A DNA stretch of 64,000 bases from Ascidia mentula (GCA_947561715.1 OX387200.1:10294501-10358500), one strand, 5' to 3'. Shown: positions 1 through 10,875, counted from the stretch's first letter. The notes: generated from the sequence alone by a model not told the origin. Numbers and translations: made by a program.

Positions 1-72
1 GCCAGTACGGGGCTCGAACCCGCGACATTTGCGTTATTAGCACAACGCTCTAACCAACTGAGCTAACCGGCC
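1..72 (-). tRNA. tRNA-Ile(AAU), unit 1, cut by window edge
   Basis: Cloverleaf with anticodon loop CTAATAA; one acceptor base lies outside the window. Confidence 0.9.
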
Positions 73-313
73 GCACGTAAAGCCATCTTCTATTTGAGAT
101 TGCATTCAGAGAATATATGTGAAGAGGTTACTTCTTGAGGAGTGTTATCTTTTCTGAAATAAAATTAATCCCTTTATAACTGTTTTTCCAACCGCGTGTT
201 CCCTCTTTGAAGTGGCAAGGAAGTTGCAATGGGTGAAGAAGACAAACAGGCTGAAATCACTGTATCTTCGATATTAAAACAGCATTGAATCCAACAAAAC
301 AAACTTCAAATTT

Positions 314-383
314 GCATTGGCCGGGAATCGAACCCGGGCCTCCCGCGTGGCAGGCGAGAATTCTACCACTGAACCACCAATGC
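314..383 (-). tRNA. tRNA-Gly(GCC), unit 1
   Basis: Acceptor GCATTGG pairs with CCAATGC; anticodon GCC; close to the standard animal Gly(GCC) sequence. Confidence 0.95.
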
Positions 384-389
384 TAAGCT

Positions 390-460
390 TCCCAAACCGG
401 GAATCGAACCCGGGCCGCCTGGGTGAAAGCCAGGAATCCTGACCACTAGACCATTTGGGA
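390..460 (-). tRNA. tRNA-Glu(UUC), unit 1
   Basis: Acceptor TCCCAAA pairs with TTTGGGA; loop CTTTCAC gives anticodon TTC. Its 3' end is 6 nt from the Gly gene. Confidence 0.95.
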
Positions 461-1007
461 GGGCCTGATAAGATCATAGCAGTATTGATCAATATACTAG
501 TTTAGCCTAGCAAAAACCAATCTGGTCCGTGTTCTTGTGCGACAGAAAAGGTGCAGATGCTGGATAGAAATCGTCCGACTCAAATTTCGGTTGAAGGAAC
601 TTCATCGGATATTTCTCATTTTCACATTTGAAAGCGATGAAATGCTCTTTTCGTCTTGTTTCATATGCTACTAAGAGCACAGGTGGCAATGGTCGAGGCG
701 CTTGGATTCACCATCAATTCCTATAAAATTATTGCAAAAAAAGTATTTGTGAGTTTTTCTTCTTACTTGTTGTGGTTCACATAAAAAAGATCCTCCACAA
801 TTGCGACACAGCTATAGATTCGATTTGTAATCGTTCTCTTTTCATTGGGTATACAAAAAATCTAAGAAGGTCTCGATCAAACAAAACCTACTATGGTATG
901 TCGTCACATTCGATGTCGACATTTCCAGCATCGTTTGTCAAACAAAACATGGGGAATCTATAGTCGCTGGCACAATATTATTTTCGCTCTAAAATAAGCT
1001 TGGAAAT

Positions 1008-1078
1008 GCCTCGACCCGGGATTGAACCAGGGACCTTTAGATCTTAGTCTAACGCTCTCCCAACTGCGCTATCGAGGC
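1008..1078 (-). pseudogene. tRNA-Phe, unit 1, anticodon-loop deletion
   Basis: One base is missing inside the anticodon (CTGAAG reads CTAAG), leaving a 6-nt loop. The D stem also carries a T-to-G mismatch. Probably not a working Phe tRNA. Confidence 0.75.
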
Positions 1079-1086
1079 GCATCGGT

Positions 1087-1159
1087 GGCCAGTACGGGGC
1101 TCGAACCCACGACATTTGCGTTATTAGCACAACGCTCTAACCAACTGAGCTAACCGGCC
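1087..1159 (-). tRNA. tRNA-Ile(AAU), unit 2
   Basis: T-stem C-to-T variant, still paired as G-U. Confidence 0.95.
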
Positions 1160-1382
1160 GCACGTAAAGCCATCTTCTATTTGAGATTGCATTCAGAGAA
1201 TATATGTGAAGAGATTACTTCTTGAGGAGTGTTATCTTTTCTGAAATAAAATTAATCCCTTTGAAACTGTTTTTCCAACCGCGTGTTCCCTCTTTGAAGT
1301 GGCAAGGAAGTTGCAATGGGTGAAGAAGACAAACAGGCTGAAATCACTGTATCTTCGATATTAAAACAGCATTGAATCCAAC

Positions 1383-1386
1383 AAAA
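1383..1386 (-). terminator. Pol III T-run after Gly gene (unit 2 example)
   Basis: Read on the minus strand this is TTTT, 15 nt past the Gly 3' end. It is the first T-run after the Glu-Gly pair. The same run recurs in the other units. Confidence 0.5.
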
Positions 1387-1400
1387 CAAACTTCAAATTT

Positions 1401-1470
1401 GCATTGGCCGGGAATCGAACCCGGGCCTCCCGCGTGGCAGGCGAGAATTCTACCACTGAACCACCAATGC
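1401..1470 (-). tRNA. tRNA-Gly(GCC), unit 2
   Basis: Intact cloverleaf. Confidence 0.95.
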
Positions 1471-1476
1471 TAAGCT

Positions 1477-1547
1477 TCCCAAACCGGGAATCGAACCCGG
1501 GCCGCCTGGGTGAAAGCCAGGAATCCTGACCACTAGACCATTTGGGA
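1477..1547 (-). tRNA. tRNA-Glu(UUC), unit 2
   Basis: Intact cloverleaf. Confidence 0.95.
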
Positions 1548-2077
1548 GGGCCTGATAAGATCATAGCAGTATTGATCAATATCCTAGTTTAGCCTAGCAA
1601 AAACCAATCTGGTCCGTGTTCTTGTGCGACAGAAAAGGTGCAGATGCTGGATAGAAATCGTCCGACTCAAATTTCGGTTGAAGGAACTTTATCGGATATT
1701 TCTCATTTTCACATTTGAAAGCGATGAAATGCTCTTTTCGACTTGTTTCATATGCTACTAAGAGCACAGGTGGCAATGGTCGAGGCGCTTGGATTCACCA
1801 TCAATTCCTATAAAATTATTGCAAAAAAAGTATTTGTGAGTTTTTCTTCTTACTGGTTGTGGTTCACATAAAAAAGGTCCTCCACAATTGCGACACAGCT
1901 ATAGATTCGATTTGTAATCGTTCTCTTTTCATTGGGTATACAAAAAATCTAAGAAGGTCTCGATCAAACAAAACCTACTATGGTATGTCGTCACATTCGA
2001 TGTCGACATTTCCAGCATCGTTTGTCAAACAAAACATGGGGAATCTATAGTCGCTGGCACAATATTATTTTCGCTCT

Positions 2078-2084
2078 AAAAAAA
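2078..2084 (-). terminator. Pol III T-run after Phe gene (unit 2 example)
   Basis: Seven Ts on the minus strand about 11 nt past the Phe 3' end; 4-7 Ts in the other units. There is no comparable run between Ile and Phe. Confidence 0.6.
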
Positions 2085-2094
2085 GCTTGGAAAT

Positions 2095-2166
2095 GCCTCG
2101 ACCCGGGATTGAACCAGGGACCTTTAGATCTTCAGTCTAACGCTCTCCCAACTGCGCTATCGAGGC
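2095..2166 (-). tRNA. tRNA-Phe(GAA), unit 2, D-stem variant
   Basis: Anticodon GAA intact; the D stem reads GCGC instead of GCTC, losing one pair with GAGC. Confidence 0.8.
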
Positions 2167-2174
2167 GCATCGGT

Positions 2175-2247
2175 GGCCAGTACGGGGCTCGAACCCGCGA
2201 CATTTGCGTTATTAGCACAACGCTCTAACCAACTGAGCTAACCGGCC
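2175..2247 (-). tRNA. tRNA-Ile(AAU), unit 3
   Basis: Intact cloverleaf. Confidence 0.95.
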
Positions 2248-2488
2248 GCACGTAAAGCCATCTTCTATTTGAGATTGCATTCAGAGAATATATGTGAAGA
2301 GGTTACTTCTTGAGGAGTGTTATCTTTTCTGAAATAAAATTAATCCCTTTGAAACTGTTTTTCCAACCGCGTGTTCCCTCTTTGAAGTGGCAAGGAAGTT
2401 GCAATGGGTGAAGAAGACAAACAGGCTGAAATCACTGTATCTTCGATATTAAAACAGCATTGAATCCAACAAAACAAACTTCAAATTT

Positions 2489-2558
2489 GCATTGGCCGGG
2501 AATCGAACCCGGGCCTCCCGCGTGGCAGGCGAGAATTCTACCACTGAACCACCAATGC
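2489..2558 (-). tRNA. tRNA-Gly(GCC), unit 3
   Basis: Intact cloverleaf. Confidence 0.95.
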
Positions 2559-2564
2559 TAAGCT

Positions 2565-2635
2565 TCCCAAACCGGGAATCGAACCCGGGCCGCCTGGGTG
2601 AAAGCCAGGAATCCTGACCACTAGACCATTTGGGA
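2565..2635 (-). tRNA. tRNA-Glu(UUC), unit 3
   Basis: Intact cloverleaf. Confidence 0.95.
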
Positions 2636-3181
2636 GGGCCTCAAAAGATCATAGCAGTATTGATCAATATCCTAGTTTAGCCTAGCAAAAACCAATCTGG
2701 TCCGTGTTCTTGTGCGACAGAAAAGGTGCAGATGCTGGATAGAAATCGTCCGACTCCAATTTCGGTTGAATGAACTTCATCGGATATTTCTCATTTTCAC
2801 ATTTGAAAGCGATGAAATGCTCTTTTCGACTTGTTTCATATGCTACTAAGAGCACACGTGGCAATGGTCGAGGCGCTTGGATTCACCATCAATTCCTATA
2901 AAATTATTGCAAAAAAAGTATTTGTGAGTTTTTCTTCTTACTTGTTGTGGTTCACATAAAAAAGATCCTCCACAATTGCGACACAGCTATAGATTCGATT
3001 TGTAATCGTTCTCTTTTCATTGGGTATGCAAAAAATCTAAGAAGGTCTCGATCAAACAAAACCTACTATGGTATGTCGTCACATTCGATGTCGACATTTC
3101 CAGCATCGTTTGTCAAACAAAACATGGGGAATCTATAGTCGCTGGCACAATATTATTTTCGCTCTAAAAAAGCTTGGGAAT

Positions 3182-3253
3182 GCCTCGACCCGGGATTGAA
3201 CCAGGGACCTTTAGATCTTCAGTCTAACGCTCTCCCAACTGAGCTATCGAGGC
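3182..3253 (-). tRNA. tRNA-Phe(GAA), unit 3
   Basis: Reference form: D stem GCTC/GAGC, anticodon GAA, acceptor GCCTCGA/TCGAGGC. Confidence 0.95.
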
Positions 3254-3261
3254 GCATCGGT

Positions 3262-3334
3262 GGCCAGTACGGGGCTCGAACCCGCGACATTTGCGTTATT
3301 AGCACAACGCTCTAACCAACTGAGCTAACCGGCC
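3262..3334 (-). tRNA. tRNA-Ile(AAU), unit 4
   Basis: Intact cloverleaf. Confidence 0.95.
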
Positions 3335-3575
3335 GCACGTGAAGCCATCTTCTATTTGAGATTGCATTCAGAGAATATATGTGAAGAGGTTACTTCTTGA
3401 GGAGTGTTATCTTTTCTGAAATAAAATTAATCCCTTTGAAACTGTTTTTCCAACCGCGTGTTCCCTCTTTGAAGTGGCAAGGAAGTTGCAATGGGTGAAG
3501 AAGACCAACAGGCTGAAATCACTGTATCTTCGATATTAAAACAGCATTGAATCCAACAAAACAAACTTCAAATTT

Positions 3576-3645
3576 GCATTGGTCGGGAATCGAACCCGGG
3601 CCTCCCGCGTGGCAGGCGAGAATTCTACCACTGAACCACCAATGC
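3576..3645 (-). tRNA. tRNA-Gly(GCC), unit 4
   Basis: One T-stem mismatch (last G of the CCCGG strand is A). Confidence 0.88.
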
Positions 3646-3651
3646 TAAGCT

Positions 3652-3722
3652 TCCCAAACCGGGAATCGAACCCGGGCCGCCTGGGTGAAAGCCAGGAATC
3701 CTGACCACTAGACCATTTGGGA
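3652..3722 (-). tRNA. tRNA-Glu(UUC), unit 4
   Basis: Intact cloverleaf. Confidence 0.95.
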
Positions 3723-4269
3723 GGGCCTGATAAGATCATAGCAGTATTGATCAATATCCTAGTTTAGCCTAGCAAAAACCAATCTGGTCCGTGTTCTTGT
3801 GCGACAGAAAAGGTGCAGATGCTGGATAGAAATCGTCCGACTCAAATTTCGGTTGAAGGAACTTCATCGGATATTTCTCATTTTCACATTTGAAGGCGAT
3901 GAAATGCTCTTTTCGACTTGTTTCATATCCTACTAAGAGCACAGGTGGCAATGGTCGAGGCGCTTGGATTCACCATCAATTCCTATAAAATTATTGCAAA
4001 AAAAGTATTTGTGAGTTTTTCTTCTTACTTGTTGTGGTTCACATAAAAAAGATCCTCCACAATTGCGACACAGCTATAGATTCGATTTGTAATCGTTCTC
4101 TTTTCATTGGGTATACAAAAAATCTAAGAAGGTCTCGATCAAACAAAACCTACTATGGTATGTCGTCACATTCGATGTCGACATTTCCAGCATCGTTTGT
4201 CAAACAAAACATGGGGAATCTATAGTCGCTGGCACAATATTATTTTCGCTCTAAAAAAAGCTTGGAAAT

Positions 4270-4341
4270 GCCTCGACCCGGGATTGAACCAGGGACCTTT
4301 AGATCTTCAGTCTAACGCTCTCCCAACTGCGCTATCGAGGC
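4270..4341 (-). tRNA. tRNA-Phe(GAA), unit 4, D-stem variant
   Basis: GCGC D-stem variant, anticodon intact. Confidence 0.8.
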
Positions 4342-4349
4342 GCATCGGT

Positions 4350-4422
4350 GGCCAGTACGGGGCTCGAACCCGCGACATTTGCGTTATTAGCACAACGCTC
4401 TAACCAACTGAGCTAACCGGCC
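4350..4422 (-). tRNA. tRNA-Ile(AAU), unit 5
   Basis: Intact cloverleaf. Confidence 0.95.
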
Positions 4423-4663
4423 GCACGTAAAGCCATCTTCTATTTGAGATTGCATTCAGAGAATATATGTGAAGAGATTACTTCTTGAGGAGTGTTATCT
4501 TTTCTGAAATAAAATTAATCCCTTTGAAACTGTTTTTCCAACCGCGTGTTCCCTCTTTGAAGTGGCAAGGAAGTTGCAATGGGTGAAGAAGACAAACAGG
4601 CTGAAATCACTGTATCTTCGATATTAAAACAGCATTGAATCCAACAAAACAAACTTCAAATTT

Positions 4664-4733
4664 GCATTGGCCGGGAATCGAACCCGGGCCTCCCGCGTGG
4701 CAGGCGAGAATTCTACCACTGAACCACCAATGC
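4664..4733 (-). tRNA. tRNA-Gly(GCC), unit 5
   Basis: Intact cloverleaf. Confidence 0.95.
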
Positions 4734-4739
4734 TAAGCT

Positions 4740-4810
4740 TCCCAAACCGGGAATCGAACCCGGACCGCCTGGGTGAAAGCCAGGAATCCTGACCACTAGA
4801 CCATTTGGGA
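4740..4810 (-). tRNA. tRNA-Glu(UUC), unit 5
   Basis: Single base change next to the T stem; helices intact. Confidence 0.92.
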
Positions 4811-5357
4811 GGGCCTGATAAGATCATAGCAGTATTGTTCAATATCCTAGTTTAGCCTAGCAAAAACCAATCTGGTCCGTGTTCTTGTGCGACAGAAAAG
4901 GTGCAGATGCTGGATAGAAATCGTCCGACTCAAATTTCGGTTGAAGGAACTTCATCGGATATTTCTCATTTTCACATTTGAAAGCGATGAAATGCTCTTT
5001 TCGACTTGTTTCATATGCTACTAAGAGCACAGGTGGCAATGGTCGAGGCGCTTGGATTCACCATCAATTCCTATAAAATTATTGCAAAAAAAGTATTTGT
5101 GAGTTTTTCTTCTTACTGGTTGTGGTTCACATAAAAAAGGTCCTCCACAATTGCGACACAGCTATAGATTCGATTTGTAATCGTTCTCTTTTCATTGGGT
5201 ATACAAAAAATCTAAGAAGGTCTCGATCAAACAAAACCTACTATGGTATGTCGTCACATTCGATGTCGACATTTCCAGCATCGTTTGTCAAACAAAACAT
5301 GGGGAATCTATAGTCGCTGGCACAATATTATTTTCGCTCTAAAAAAAGCTTGGAAAT

Positions 5358-5429
5358 GCCTCGACCCGGGATTGAACCAGGGACCTTTAGATCTTCAGTC
5401 TAACGCTCTCCCAACTGAGCTATCGAGGC
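5358..5429 (-). tRNA. tRNA-Phe(GAA), unit 5
   Basis: Reference form. Confidence 0.95.
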
Positions 5430-5437
5430 GCATCGGT

Positions 5438-5510
5438 GGCCAGTACGGGGCTCGAACCCGCGACATTTGCGTTATTAGCACAACGCTCTAACCAACTGAG
5501 CTAACCGGCC
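5438..5510 (-). tRNA. tRNA-Ile(AAU), unit 6
   Basis: Intact cloverleaf. Confidence 0.95.
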
Positions 5511-5751
5511 GCACGTAAAGCCATCTTCTATTTGAGATTGCATTCAGAGAATATATGTGAAGAGGTTACTTCTTGAGGAGTGTTATCTTTTCTGAAATAA
5601 AATTAATCCCTTTGAAACTGTTTTTCCAACCGCGTGTTTCCTCTTTGAAGTGGCAAGGAAGTTGCAATGGGTGAAGATGACAAACAGGCTGAAATCACTG
5701 TATCTTCGATATTAAAACAGCATTGAATCCAACAAAACAAACTTCAAATTT

Positions 5752-5821
5752 GCGTTGGCCGGGAATCGAACCCGGGCCTCCCGCGTGGCAGGCGAGAATT
5801 CTACCACTGAACCACCAATGC
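5752..5821 (-). tRNA. tRNA-Gly(GCC), unit 6
   Basis: Acceptor pair 3 lost (A-C mismatch; + strand reads gcgttgg). Confidence 0.88.
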
Positions 5822-5827
5822 TAAGCT

Positions 5828-5898
5828 TCCCAAACCGGGAATCGAACCCGGGCCGCCTGGGTGAAAGCCAGGAATCCTGACCACTAGACCATTTGGGA
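5828..5898 (-). tRNA. tRNA-Glu(UUC), unit 6
   Basis: Intact cloverleaf. Confidence 0.95.
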
Positions 5899-6445
5899 GG
5901 GCCTGATAAGATCATAGCAGTATTGATCAATATCCTAGTTTAGCCTAGCAAAAACCAATCTGGTCCGTGTTCTTGTGCGACAGAAAAGGTGCAGATGCTG
6001 GATAGAAATCGTCCGACTCAAATTTCGGTTGAAGGAACTTCATCGGATATTTCTCATTTTCACATTTGAAAGCGATGAAATGCTCTTTTCGACTTGTTTC
6101 ATATCCTACTAAGAGCACAGGTGGCAATGGTCGAGGCGCTTGGATTCACCATCAATTCCTATAAAATTATTGCAAAAAAAGTATTTGTGAGTTTTTCTTC
6201 TTACTTGTTGTGGTTCACATAAAAAAGATCCTCCACAATTGCGACACAGCTATAGATTCGATTTGTAATCGTTCTCTTTTCATTGGGTATACAAAAAATC
6301 TAAGAAGGTCTCGATCAAACAAAACCTACTATGGTATGTCGTCACATTCGATGTCGACATTTCCAGCATCGTTTGTCAAACAAAACATGGGGAATCTATA
6401 GTCGCTGGCACAATATTATTTTCGCTCTAAAAAAAGCTTGGAAAT

Positions 6446-6517
6446 GCCTCGACCCGGGATTGAACCAGGGACCTTTAGATCTTCAGTCTAACGCTCTCCC
6501 AACTGCGCTATCGAGGC
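6446..6517 (-). tRNA. tRNA-Phe(GAA), unit 6, D-stem variant
   Basis: GCGC D-stem variant. Confidence 0.8.
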
Positions 6518-6525
6518 GCATCGGT

Positions 6526-6598
6526 GGCCAGTACGGGGCTCGAACCCGCGACATTTGCGTTATTAGCACAACGCTCTAACCAACTGAGCTAACCGGCC
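6526..6598 (-). tRNA. tRNA-Ile(AAU), unit 7
   Basis: Intact cloverleaf. Confidence 0.95.
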
Positions 6599-6839
6599 GC
6601 ACGTAAAGCCATCTTCTATTTGAGATTGCATTCAGAGAATATATGTGAAGAGGTTACTTCTTGAGGAGTGTTATCTTTTCTGAAACAAAATTAATCCCTT
6701 TGAAACTGTTTTTCCAACCGCGTGTTCCCTCTTTGAAGTGGCAAGGAAGTTGCAATGGGTGAAGAAGACAAACAGGCTGAAATCACTGTATCTTCGATAT
6801 TAAAACAGCATTGAATCCAACAAAACAAACTTCAAATTT

Positions 6840-6909
6840 GCATTGGCCGGGAATCGAACCCGGGCCTCCCGCGTGGCAGGCGAGAATTCTACCACTGAAC
6901 CACCAATGC
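6840..6909 (-). tRNA. tRNA-Gly(GCC), unit 7
   Basis: Intact cloverleaf. Confidence 0.95.
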
Positions 6910-6915
6910 TAAGCT

Positions 6916-6986
6916 TTCCAAACCGGGAATCGAACCCGGGCCGCCTGGGTGAAAGCCAGGAATCCTGACCACTAGACCATTTGGGA
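6916..6986 (-). tRNA. tRNA-Glu(UUC), unit 7
   Basis: One acceptor mismatch near the 3' end (TTTGGAA). Confidence 0.87.
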
Positions 6987-7533
6987 GGGCCTGATAAGAT
7001 CATAGCAGTATTGATCAATATACTAGTTTAGCCTAGCAAAAACCAATCTGGTCCGTGTTCTTGTGCGACAGAAAAGGTGCAGATGCTGGATAGAAATCGT
7101 CCGACTCAAATTTCGGTTGAAGGAACTTCATCGGATATTTCTCATTTTCACATTTGAAAGCGATGAAATGCTCTTTTCGACTTGTTTCATATGCTACTAA
7201 GAGCACAGGTGGCAATGGTCGAGGCGCTTGGATTCACCATCAATTCCTATAAAATTATTGCAAAAAAAGTATTTGTGAGTTTTTCTTCTTACTTGTTGTG
7301 GTTCACATAAAAAAGATCCTCCACAATTGCGACACAGCTATAGATTCGATTTGTAATCGTTCTCTTTTCATTGGGTATACAAAAAATCTAAGAAGGTCTC
7401 GATCAAACAAAACCTACTATGGTATGTCGTCACATTCGATGTCGACATTTCCAGCATCGTTTGTCAAACAAAACATGGGGAATCTATAGTCGCTGGCACA
7501 ATATTATTTTCGCTCTAAAATAAGCTTGGAAAT

Positions 7534-7605
7534 GCCTCGACCCGGGATTGAACCAGGGACCTTTAGATCTTCAGTCTAACGCTCTCCCAACTGCCCTATC
7601 GAGGC
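7534..7605 (-). tRNA. tRNA-Phe(GAA), unit 7, D-stem variant
   Basis: D stem reads GGGC, a third form; the A box is also altered. Anticodon GAA intact. Confidence 0.75.
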
Positions 7606-7613
7606 GCATCGGT

Positions 7614-7686
7614 GGCCAGTACGGGGCTCGAACCCACGACATTTGCGTTATTAGCACAACGCTCTAACCAACTGAGCTAACCGGCC
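7614..7686 (-). tRNA. tRNA-Ile(AAU), unit 8
   Basis: Same T-stem G-U variant as unit 2. Confidence 0.95.
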
Positions 7687-7927
7687 GCACGTAAAGCCAT
7701 CTTCTATTTGAGATTGCATTCAGAGAATATATGTGAAGAGATTACTTCTTGAGGAGTGTTATCTTTTCTGAAATAAAATTAATCCCTTTGAAACTGTTTT
7801 TCCAACCGCGTGTTCCCTCTTTGAAGTGGCAAGGAAGTTGCAATGGGTGAAGAAGACAAACAGGCTGAAATCACTGTATCTTCGATATTAAAACAGCATT
7901 GAATCCAACAAAACACACTTCAAATTT

Positions 7928-7997
7928 GCATTGGCCGGGAATCGAACCCGGGCCTCCCGCGTGGCAGGCGAGAATTCTACCACTGAACCACCAATGC
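7928..7997 (-). tRNA. tRNA-Gly(GCC), unit 8
   Basis: Intact cloverleaf. Confidence 0.95.
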
Positions 7998-8003
7998 TAA
8001 GCT

Positions 8004-8074
8004 TCCCAAACCGGGAATCGAACCCGGGCCGCCTGGGTGAAAGCCAGGAATCCTGACCACTAGACCATTTGGGA
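8004..8074 (-). tRNA. tRNA-Glu(UUC), unit 8
   Basis: Intact cloverleaf. Confidence 0.95.
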
Positions 8075-8621
8075 GGGCCTGATAAGATCATAGCAGTATT
8101 GATCAATATCCTAGTTTAGCCTAGCAAAAACCAATCTGGTCCGTGTTCTTGTGCGACAGAAAAGGTGCAGATGCTGGATAGAAATCGTCCGACTCAAATT
8201 TCGGTTGAAGGAACTTCATCGGATATTTCTCATTTTCACATTTGAAAGCGATGAAATGCTCTTTTCGACTTGTTTCATATGCTACTAAGAGCACAGGTGG
8301 CAATGGTCGAGGCGCTTGGATTCACCATCAATTCCTATAAAATTATTGCAAAAAAAGTATTTGTGAGTTTTTCTTCTTACTTGTTGTGGTTCACATAAAA
8401 AAGATCCTCCACAATTGCGACACAGCTATAGATTCGATTTGTAATCGTTCTCTTTTCATTGGGTATACAAAAAATCTAAGAAGGTCTCGATCAAACAAAA
8501 CCTACTATGGTATGTCGTCACATTCGATGTCGACATTTCCAGCATCGTTTGTAAAACAAAACATGGGGAATCTATAGTCGCTGGCACAATATTATTTTCG
8601 CTCTAAAAAAAGCTTGGAAAT

Positions 8622-8693
8622 GCCTCGACCCGGGATTGAACCAGGGACCTTTAGATCTTCAGTCTAACGCTCTCCCAACTGCGCTATCGAGGC
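8622..8693 (-). tRNA. tRNA-Phe(GAA), unit 8, D-stem variant
   Basis: GCGC D-stem variant. Confidence 0.8.
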
Positions 8694-8701
8694 GCATCGG
8701 T

Positions 8702-8774
8702 GGCCAGTACGGGGCTCGAACCCGCGACATTTGCGTTATTAGCACAACGCTCTAACCAACTGAGCTAACCGGCC
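8702..8774 (-). tRNA. tRNA-Ile(AAU), unit 9
   Basis: Intact cloverleaf. Confidence 0.95.
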
Positions 8775-9015
8775 GCACGTAAAGCCATCTTCTATTTGAG
8801 ATTGCATTCAGAGAATATATGTGAAGAGGTTACTTCTTGAGGAGTGTTATCTTTTCTGAAATAAAATTAATCCCTTTATAACTGTTTTTCCAACCGCGTG
8901 TTCCCTCTTTGAAGTGGCAAGGAAGTTGCAATGGGTGAAGAAGACAAACAGGCTGAAATCACTGTATCTTCGATATTAAAACAGCATTGAATCCAACAAA
9001 ACAAACTTCAAATTT

Positions 9016-9085
9016 GCATTGGCCGGGAATCGAACCCGGGCCTCCCGCGTGGCAGGCGAGAATTCTACCACTGAACCACCAATGC
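9016..9085 (-). tRNA. tRNA-Gly(GCC), unit 9
   Basis: Intact cloverleaf. Confidence 0.95.
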
Positions 9086-9091
9086 TAAGCT

Positions 9092-9162
9092 TCCCAAACC
9101 GGGAATCGAACCCGGGCCGCCTGGGTGAAAGCCAGGAATCCTGACCACTAGACCATTTGGGA
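9092..9162 (-). tRNA. tRNA-Glu(UUC), unit 9
   Basis: Intact cloverleaf. Confidence 0.95.
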
Positions 9163-9709
9163 GGGCCTGATAAGATCATAGCAGTATTGATCAATATACT
9201 AGTTTAGCCTAGCAAAAACCAATCTGGTCCGTGTTCTTGTGCGACAGAAAAGGTGCAGATGCTGGATAGAAATCGTCCGACTCAAATTTCGGTTGAAGGA
9301 ACTTCATCGGATATTTCTCATTTTCACATTTGAAAGCGATGAAATGCTCTTTTCGTCTTGTTTCATATGCTACTAAGAGCACAGGTGGCAATGGTCGAGG
9401 CGCTTGGATTCACCATCAATTCCTATAAAATTATTGCAAAAAAAGTATTTGTGAGTTTTTCTTCTTACTTGTTGTGGTTCACATAAAAAAGATCCTCCAC
9501 AATTGCGACACAGCTATAGATTCGATTTGTAATCGTTCTCTTTTCATTGGGTATACAAAAAATCTAAGAAGGTCTCGATCAAACAAAACCTACTATGGTA
9601 TGTCGTCACATTCGATGTCGACATTTCCAGCATCGTTTGTCAAACAAAACATGGGGAATCTATAGTCGCTGGCACAATATTATTTTCGCTCTAAAATAAG
9701 CTTGGAAAT

Positions 9710-9780
9710 GCCTCGACCCGGGATTGAACCAGGGACCTTTAGATCTTAGTCTAACGCTCTCCCAACTGCGCTATCGAGGC
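9710..9780 (-). pseudogene. tRNA-Phe, unit 9, anticodon-loop deletion
   Basis: Carries the same one-base anticodon deletion and D-stem change as unit 1, so the two arose by copying, not by independent mutation. Confidence 0.75.
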
Positions 9781-9788
9781 GCATCGGT

Positions 9789-9861
9789 GGCCAGTACGGG
9801 GCTCGAACCCACGACATTTGCGTTATTAGCACAACGCTCTAACCAACTGAGCTAACCGGCC
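9789..9861 (-). tRNA. tRNA-Ile(AAU), unit 10
   Basis: T-stem G-U variant as in units 2 and 8. Confidence 0.95.
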
Positions 9862-10102
9862 GCACGTAAAGCCATCTTCTATTTGAGATTGCATTCAGAG
9901 AATATATGTGAAGAGATTACTTCTTGAGGAGTGTTATCTTTTCTGAAATAAAATTAATCCCTTTGAAACTGTTTTTCCAACCGCGTGTTCCCTCTTTGAA
10001 GTGGCAAGGAAGTTGCAATGGGTGAAGAAGACAAACAGGCTGAAATCACTGTATCTTCGATATTAAAACAGCATTGAATCCAACAAAACAAACTTCAAAT
10101 TT

Positions 10103-10172
10103 GCATTGGCCGGGAATCGAACCCGGGCCTCCCGCGTGGCAGGCGAGAATTCTACCACTGAACCACCAATGC
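10103..10172 (-). tRNA. tRNA-Gly(GCC), unit 10
   Basis: Intact cloverleaf. Confidence 0.95.
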
Positions 10173-10178
10173 TAAGCT

Positions 10179-10249
10179 TCCCAAACCGGGAATCGAACCC
10201 GGGCCGCCTGGGTGAAAGCCAGGAATCCTGACCACTAGACCATTTGGGA
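10179..10249 (-). tRNA. tRNA-Glu(UUC), unit 10
   Basis: Intact cloverleaf. Confidence 0.95.
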
Positions 10250-10795
10250 GGGCCTGATAAGATCATAGCAGTATTGATCAATATCCTAGTTTAGCCTAGC
10301 AAAAACCAATCTGGTCCGTGTTCTTGTGCGACAGAAAAGGTGCAGATGCTGGATAGAAATCGTCCGACTCAAATTTCGGTTGAAGGAACTTCATCGGATA
10401 TTTCTCATTTTCACATTTGAAAGCGATGAAATGCTCTTTTCGACTTGTTTCATATGCTACTAAGAGCACAGGTGGCAATGGTCGAGGCGCTTGGATTCAC
10501 CATCAATTCCTATAAAATTATTGCAAAAAAAGTATTTGTGAGTTTTTCTTCTTACTGGTTGTGGTTCACATAAAAAAGGTCCTCCACAATTGCGACACAG
10601 CTATAGATTCGATTTGTAATCGTTCTCTTTTCATTGGGTATACAAAAAATCTAAGAAGGTCTCGATCAAACAAAACCTACTATGGTATGTCGTCACATTC
10701 GATGTCGACATTTCCAGCATCGTTTGTCAAACAAAACATGGGGAATCTATAGTCGCTGGCACAATATTATTTTCGCTCTAAAAAAGCTTGGGAAT

Positions 10796-10867
10796 GCCTC
10801 GACCCGGGATTGAACCAGGGACCTTTAGATCTTCAGTCTAACGCTCTCCCAACTGAGCTATCGAGGC
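10796..10867 (-). tRNA. tRNA-Phe(GAA), unit 10
   Basis: Reference form. Confidence 0.95.
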
Positions 10868-10875
10868 GCATCGGT

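Noticed and set aside
461..1007. Spacer of the tRNA unit as a hidden snRNA or other ncRNA
   Set aside because: Scanned by eye for U1, U2, U4, U5, U6, 5S and spliced-leader hallmarks; none found. Conservation among units reflects homogenisation and is not evidence of function.
274..2228. Repeated 60-88 codon ORFs in each array unit as small proteins
   Set aside because: They are read-through of tRNA genes (e.g. the CLDPGLNQGPLDLQSNALPT peptide) or of spacer, recur only because the unit repeats, and the spacer ORF is broken by stops in the diverged relic at 26 kb.
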